Program-made: the position numbers and the translations under genes
Part shown: piece after piece, positions 60,359 through 64,000 of the stretch
Position numbering within the stretch: position 1 is the stretch's first letter
How the letters are laid out: each line of letters opens with the position of its first letter
The notes under the pieces: model-generated
Told to the model about the DNA's origin: nothing
Seen by the model: the letters and a program-made list of their open reading frames with translations, nothing else
The model's database searches: none
DNA from: Rhizobium sp. BG4
GTDB taxonomy: Bacteria > Pseudomonadota > Alphaproteobacteria > Rhizobiales > Rhizobiaceae
Assembly (NCBI RefSeq): GCF_016864575.1
Contig: NZ_CP044125.1
Coordinates: 2,896,001-2,960,000 of the forward strand
Length of the DNA stretch: 64,000 bases
Direction: 5' to 3'

Positions 60359-61420
60359 TCAGGCCGTCATCTGAAAGACGGACGAGCTATCCTGCAACGC
60401 CTCACGGGCGGCTAGAATGGCGGGCAACGCCTCTTCAAAGGCGCGAACGCATTGCGGATCGAACTGCGTGCCTGATTTCTCGCGGATATGGTCGACGGCC
60501 TGGCTCACTGACCATGCTTCCTTGTAGGGCCGTGCGGAAGTCAGCGCATCGAAATTGTCGGCGACAGCCACGATTCGTCCCGATATCGGAATTTCGCGAC
60601 CGGCGAGGCGGCGCGGATAGCCTTGACCGTCCCATCTTTCGTGATGACTGGCGGCGATGGTTGCGGCCAGTTGGAGAAGGCTGGATTTTGACTCGCGCAG
60701 GATGTCGCAGCCGAGAAGCGTGTGCTTCTGCATGGCCGCGAACTCCTGCTCTGTGAGCTTACCCTTTTTCAACAGAACCGCATCCGGGATGCCGACCTTG
60801 CCGATATCGTGCATGGGGGCAGCAAGGCGGATGTCGGAGCATTCTTCGGCAGGAAGGCCGAGCGCGCGAGCGATGAGCTGCGAATATTCGCCGACGCGCT
60901 TCGTGTGAAGACCTGTCTCTGCATCCTTGAAGCTGGCCGCGATCGAAAGGCGATCGATGATCTCCTCCTCGCGCTCGCGGATCTCGCAGGTTGCCTTCTC
61001 GACCTCTTCACGCAGCCATTCCGCCTTGTCGGCCAGCTTGTTGCGCGCATCGACAAGGGCGATGAGGTTTTTCATTCGTGCCTGGAATTCGAGCGGGTTG
61101 ACCGGCTTGTTCAGGAAATCGATCGAACCGGCATCGAGACAGGCCATGCGGGTCGCCATGTCGGTATCGGCCGTGATCATGACCACGGGCTTGCCCTTGT
61201 AGCGCTCGAACATCTCGATCTCGCGCAACAGCTCAACGCCGTTGTAGCCCGGCATCTGATAGTCGATTACCGCGATATCGTATTCCAGCTTCGGCATTGC
61301 TGCGAGGACATCGGAAGGGTCCAGAAACGGCACGGGTTCGCAGGACGGAAGCTTCGCAACCAGTTTTGTCAGCAGCATAAGATTGGTCTGATTGTCGTCG
61401 ACAAGAAGGATCCGCATCAT
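60359..61420 (-). CDS. HD-GYP response regulator (putative c-di-GMP phosphodiesterase)
   Basis: A 353-residue protein. The receiver domain spans 1-120 with the phospho-accepting Asp in IAVIDYQMPGYNG and an acidic pair in LLVDDN. A coiled linker follows (about 130-160). The HD-GYP domain spans about 165-345 with HTKRV, the metal-site MHDIGKVG, and HHERWDGQGYPRRL, whose GYP triplet is intact. It should degrade c-di-GMP when phosphorylated. It follows the hybrid kinase gene by six bases, so that kinase is the natural phospho-donor. Confidence 0.93.
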   Translation of the reverse strand: MMRILLVDDNQTNLMLLTKLVAKLPSCEPVPFLDPSDVLAAMPKLEYDIAVIDYQMPGYNGVELLREIEMFERYKGKPVVMITADTDMATRMACLDAGSIDFLNKPVNPLEFQARMKNLIALVDARNKLADKAEWLREEVEKATCEIREREEEIIDRLSIAASFKDAETGLHTKRVGEYSQLIARALGLPAEECSDIRLAAPMHDIGKVGIPDAVLLKKGKLTEQEFAAMQKHTLLGCDILRESKSSLLQLAATIAASHHERWDGQGYPRRLAGREIPISGRIVAVADNFDALTSARPYKEAWSVSQAVDHIREKSGTQFDPQCVRAFEEALPAILAAREALQDSSSVFQMTA

Positions 61421-61426
61421 TGCTCC

Positions 61427-63622
61427 TTATGCGGCATAGGATTGCCGCCGTGTGTCCACCGCCCGCTTGATGTCGAGCAGCTCATTTGTATCAACTGGGA
61501 CTTCCCGCAGCCGCTGGGCACGGTCGGCGATGTCCTGAAGGCCGACATTGCTGGCTGCGCCCTTCAGGCTGTGAAGCATCCGGTCCAGAGACCTGGCATC
61601 GCCATCCTTCAGAGCGAGCGACAGTTCGCCGAGAATGGAAGCCGCATCCGAAAAGAAGCTGTCCAGAAGTTCGGCAAAGCCGTCTTCTCCGAGGACATCC
61701 GTCAGCTCTTTCTGCCGCAGGTTGATGTCGCTCACATCGTCCACGGGGGGACGCAGCGCCGCCACGTCGCCCGTCTTCTGTTGCGCGATCACCGCGGCAA
61801 GCTGTGCCAGTGTCAGCGGCTTTGATTGAAAGTCCGACATCCCGGCTTCCACGCAGAGGCGGTGATCGTCATCAGACGCATTCGCCGTCATGGCGACAAT
61901 CGGAACGGTGCAGGCCGGAGCGCTCATCTGCCTGATCTGCAGCGTCGCTTCGATCCCGTCCATGTTCGGCATCTGCATATCCATCAGCACGAGATCGAAT
62001 GCCTGTTCCGACATTGCCTTCACGGCTTCGAGGCCATCGTTTGCAACGACGAAATCCTGGTGCAGATGGCGAAGAAATCCGGCGGCGACCTGCTGGTTGA
62101 CGGCGTTGTCCTCGACAAGCAGAACCCGCAGGCGTGGCAGATCATCGATGCCGATGCTGCATGACCGGCTGGCGGTCGCCCGTTCCGGGCCCCGGGCGAC
62201 CGGTTCTGCGGGGATTTCGAACCAGAAGGTGCTGCCTTCATTGCGGACGCTCGTGACCCCTATGGTGCCGCCCAAAGCGTCGATGATTTCCTTGCAGATC
62301 GTAAGCCCGAGGCCAGTTCCCCCGTATTTCCGGCCGATTGTCGCGTCGACCTGGGAGAATGGCTTGAAGAGCTTTTCCTGTCCTGCCGCATCGATGCCGA
62401 TTCCTGTATCGCTGACAGCGAGCCGGATCACCGGTGCGCCATCCGCCATGCTCTTGGTCATCTTGAGGACGACGGCGCCGCCGGAGGTAAACTTGACCGC
62501 GTTGCTGAGCAGATTGAGCACGACCTGACGAATGCGCGTGGCATCGGTCACGATCAAGTCCGCTTCGTCGAAATCGTCGATGTCGGCAACAAGCGTATCG
62601 CCGTTTTCGGCAGCGCGATCCTGCATCATCTCAACTGCGCTCGTAATCACCTCGACAATGTTTGCCGGTGCCAGACTGACATCGATGCGGCCGCTTTCCA
62701 TCTTGGCGAAATCAAGGATCTCGTTCAGGATCTCAAGCAGGGCTTCGCCAGACCGGCGGATCGTCTGCACGCCGGCCTTGGTCCGTTCCGGAAGGCCGCC
62801 AAGCTCCAGCAGTTCGGCAGTGCCGAGAATCGCATTCAGCGGCGTGCGGACTTCATGGCCCATGGTCGCCATGAACTGCGATTTGGCGCGATTGCCGGCT
62901 TCAGCGCTGGAATAGGCCTCACGCAGCTCCCGCACCAATCCCTCGAAAACAAGGCCTGCCGAGCGAACCGACTTGAGCTGGCGCCGAAGGCTGAACACGA
63001 GAAAGCCGACACTGGCGGCAAGCACCACGGTCAGCCCGCCGGTCTTGAGCTGCAGCATCTGCAGCGCGTCTCGCGCCTCGGCACGGTCGGTGCTTACCTT
63101 GTTGTTGACCTGGGTGAGCAGCGCTTCCGTGTTCTTCACAAGCGGCGCCATGTCGTCGGCAAAATGCTGGAGCCGGTCCCTGTCGACGTCGGCTCCTTTT
63201 GCCAAGGCGTCGAACCATGACGTTTCGGACATGACCAGCGGCTCGATTTTCTTGACGATCTCCTCAAGTTGAGGGTCCTCTGAAAGCCGCAGGTCAAAAT
63301 TCGCCCGCTTCAGGATGCTCATGCGCGAGTATAGAATGTCGTATCGGGTGGAAAGTGCCTTGGCGGCTTCCAACGAAAAGTCGCCGGTTGCAAGCATGAT
63401 GTCCGCTTCCTCATTCAGGCGGCGTGCTTCCCGGTCGAGCTGATAGACCGACCAGAGCGCGTTCTCGCGCACGCCATCCTGAAGAGCTTCGTATCGTTGA
63501 TAGATACCCGACATCAGATAGATGAGCCCGATCAAAAGAACGGTCGCGAAGGCCTGGAGCAGTGCCGTCGCCTTGCTGACCTTCCTGATCACGTCACCGT
63601 TTGCGCGGGCGCCGTCGGGCAT
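61427..63622 (-). CDS. Hybrid sensor histidine kinase with REC and HPt domains
   Basis: A 731-residue membrane kinase. It has an N-terminal transmembrane helix (ATALLQAFATVLLIGLIYLM), a periplasmic helical sensor of about 150 residues, and a second span near 190-210. HisKA follows with His256 in GHEVRTPLN, then HATPase_c (GTGLGLTICKEI), REC (about 500-620, Asp in LVLMDMQMPNMDG) and an HPt domain with His684 in MLHSLKGAASN. The ATG at 63622 overlaps the upstream stop (ATGA); an earlier start at 63652 is inside that gene. It forms a full phosphorelay to the HD-GYP regulator downstream. Confidence 0.93.
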   Translation of the reverse strand: MPDGARANGDVIRKVSKATALLQAFATVLLIGLIYLMSGIYQRYEALQDGVRENALWSVYQLDREARRLNEEADIMLATGDFSLEAAKALSTRYDILYSRMSILKRANFDLRLSEDPQLEEIVKKIEPLVMSETSWFDALAKGADVDRDRLQHFADDMAPLVKNTEALLTQVNNKVSTDRAEARDALQMLQLKTGGLTVVLAASVGFLVFSLRRQLKSVRSAGLVFEGLVRELREAYSSAEAGNRAKSQFMATMGHEVRTPLNAILGTAELLELGGLPERTKAGVQTIRRSGEALLEILNEILDFAKMESGRIDVSLAPANIVEVITSAVEMMQDRAAENGDTLVADIDDFDEADLIVTDATRIRQVVLNLLSNAVKFTSGGAVVLKMTKSMADGAPVIRLAVSDTGIGIDAAGQEKLFKPFSQVDATIGRKYGGTGLGLTICKEIIDALGGTIGVTSVRNEGSTFWFEIPAEPVARGPERATASRSCSIGIDDLPRLRVLLVEDNAVNQQVAAGFLRHLHQDFVVANDGLEAVKAMSEQAFDLVLMDMQMPNMDGIEATLQIRQMSAPACTVPIVAMTANASDDDHRLCVEAGMSDFQSKPLTLAQLAAVIAQQKTGDVAALRPPVDDVSDINLRQKELTDVLGEDGFAELLDSFFSDAASILGELSLALKDGDARSLDRMLHSLKGAASNVGLQDIADRAQRLREVPVDTNELLDIKRAVDTRRQSYAA

Positions 63623-64000
63623 CACTTCACCTCGATCGCCTTGATCTGCCACACTGAACGCGAGAAGTATTTCTCGTTATAGAGCGAGCCGTCCTTGTCG
63701 AAGGGATAGACCAGGAAGACGGGCCCCTTGTCACGAACGGACATGACCTGGCCGTCCATGCGCGTCGCCAGCATCGTGTCGAGCTTCGTGGCATCGTCAA
63801 AAGGTACGTCTGCAGCGTAATCGTTCAGCGCCACCAGCTTGAGATCGGAGCCATGCGCACCTGCAGCGTCGAGGACTGCGCGGAAAAGCGGCCCCGAGAA
63901 TTCGACCTTGCCGGTTGTCCAGGGCGTCTCCATGCTGCCCGAGCGGCCTTGCAGCGCCTCTAGCATCTGCAGGTCGAACTGCGCGGTACCATCGACATTG
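63622..64000 (-). CDS. Molybdopterin-domain-like accessory protein (partial, 5' end outside window)
   Basis: The C-terminal 125 residues are visible; the frame is open to the right edge. The segment (TPWTTGKVEFSGPLFRAVLD, LKLVALNDYAADVPFDDATK, RDKGPVFLVYPFDKDG, then WQIKAIEV) matches the reduced oxidoreductase-molybdopterin-binding domain proteins often encoded next to sensor kinases in alphaproteobacteria. The Cys that binds the cofactor in true sulfite-oxidase-type enzymes is not seen here, so it may be a periplasmic ligand sensor. Translationally coupled to the kinase by a 4-base overlap. Confidence 0.7.
   Translation of the reverse strand, partial: NVDGTAQFDLQMLEALQGRSGSMETPWTTGKVEFSGPLFRAVLDAAGAHGSDLKLVALNDYAADVPFDDATKLDTMLATRMDGQVMSVRDKGPVFLVYPFDKDGSLYNEKYFSRSVWQIKAIEVK

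Overview
The window looks like a chromosomal segment of an alphaproteobacterium of the Rhizobium etli / leguminosarum type. This is inferred from high G+C content, dense opposing ORFs, ExoF/ExoP/ExoY-type exopolysaccharide proteins, a short rhizobial flagellin, a NodT-type outer-membrane factor and an S21 / cold-shock neighbourhood. No rRNA, tRNA, CRISPR array, insertion sequence or replication origin was recognised.

Region 1 (about 0-34 kb) is a surface-polysaccharide locus wrapped around a hybrid PKS-NRPS assembly line. Regulators lie at the left end: a LuxR-type protein with a degenerate receiver and a Crp/Fnr protein. Then come a pyruvyltransferase and an O-antigen polymerase/ligase-like protein (minus strand) and a secreted GH16 glycanase (plus strand). 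Four genes follow at 5998-20418, coupled by ATGA overlaps: a free-standing A-PCP protein, a KS-AT-ACP-aminotransferase-C-A-PCP megasynthase, a C-(remnant A)-PCP-TE protein and a carbohydrate-active-looking two-domain protein. Downstream are an Sfp-type phosphopantetheinyl transferase, a DegT-type sugar aminotransferase, a GMC oxidoreductase, a TIGR04325-type methyltransferase, a flippase, an ExoY-type priming transferase, a GT4, a co-polymerase/tyrosine kinase fused to a GT2, and an ExoF-like exporter. My working model is that the assembly line makes a short amino-acid/malonate/glycine-derived acyl group that decorates an amino sugar of this polysaccharide or is exported with it. The second A domain carries a near-canonical glycine code. 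The terminal thioesterase has a Cys nucleophile, and the last condensation domain has lost its second His.

Region 2 (about 34-46.4 kb) is an accessory stretch: an orphan outer-membrane factor, an SDR / AraC-type regulator / MFS group, the remains of an aromatic-acid (dihydroxyphthalate-like) operon, a lone flagellin and a methyltransferase. It holds several broken genes: a LysR gene and an SRPBCC gene joined head to head without their 5' ends, a decarboxylase lacking its N-terminus, and a frameshifted LysR gene.

Region 3 (46.4-50.7 kb) is a TetR-controlled redox operon (SDR, AhpD-like protein, amine oxidase, SDR, cupin) with two near-identical palindromic operators between the divergent genes.

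Region 4 (50.7-57 kb) carries cspA, rpsU and small proteins, a PilZ-like and an SpoA/FliN-like protein, a glycine-rich secreted protein, a LuxR regulator, a lipoprotein and a nucleoside deaminase. Region 5 (57-64 kb) has a 1071-residue methyltransferase-glycosyltransferase-methyltransferase fusion and a signalling operon (molybdopterin-domain-like protein, hybrid histidine kinase, HD-GYP response regulator) cut by the right window edge.
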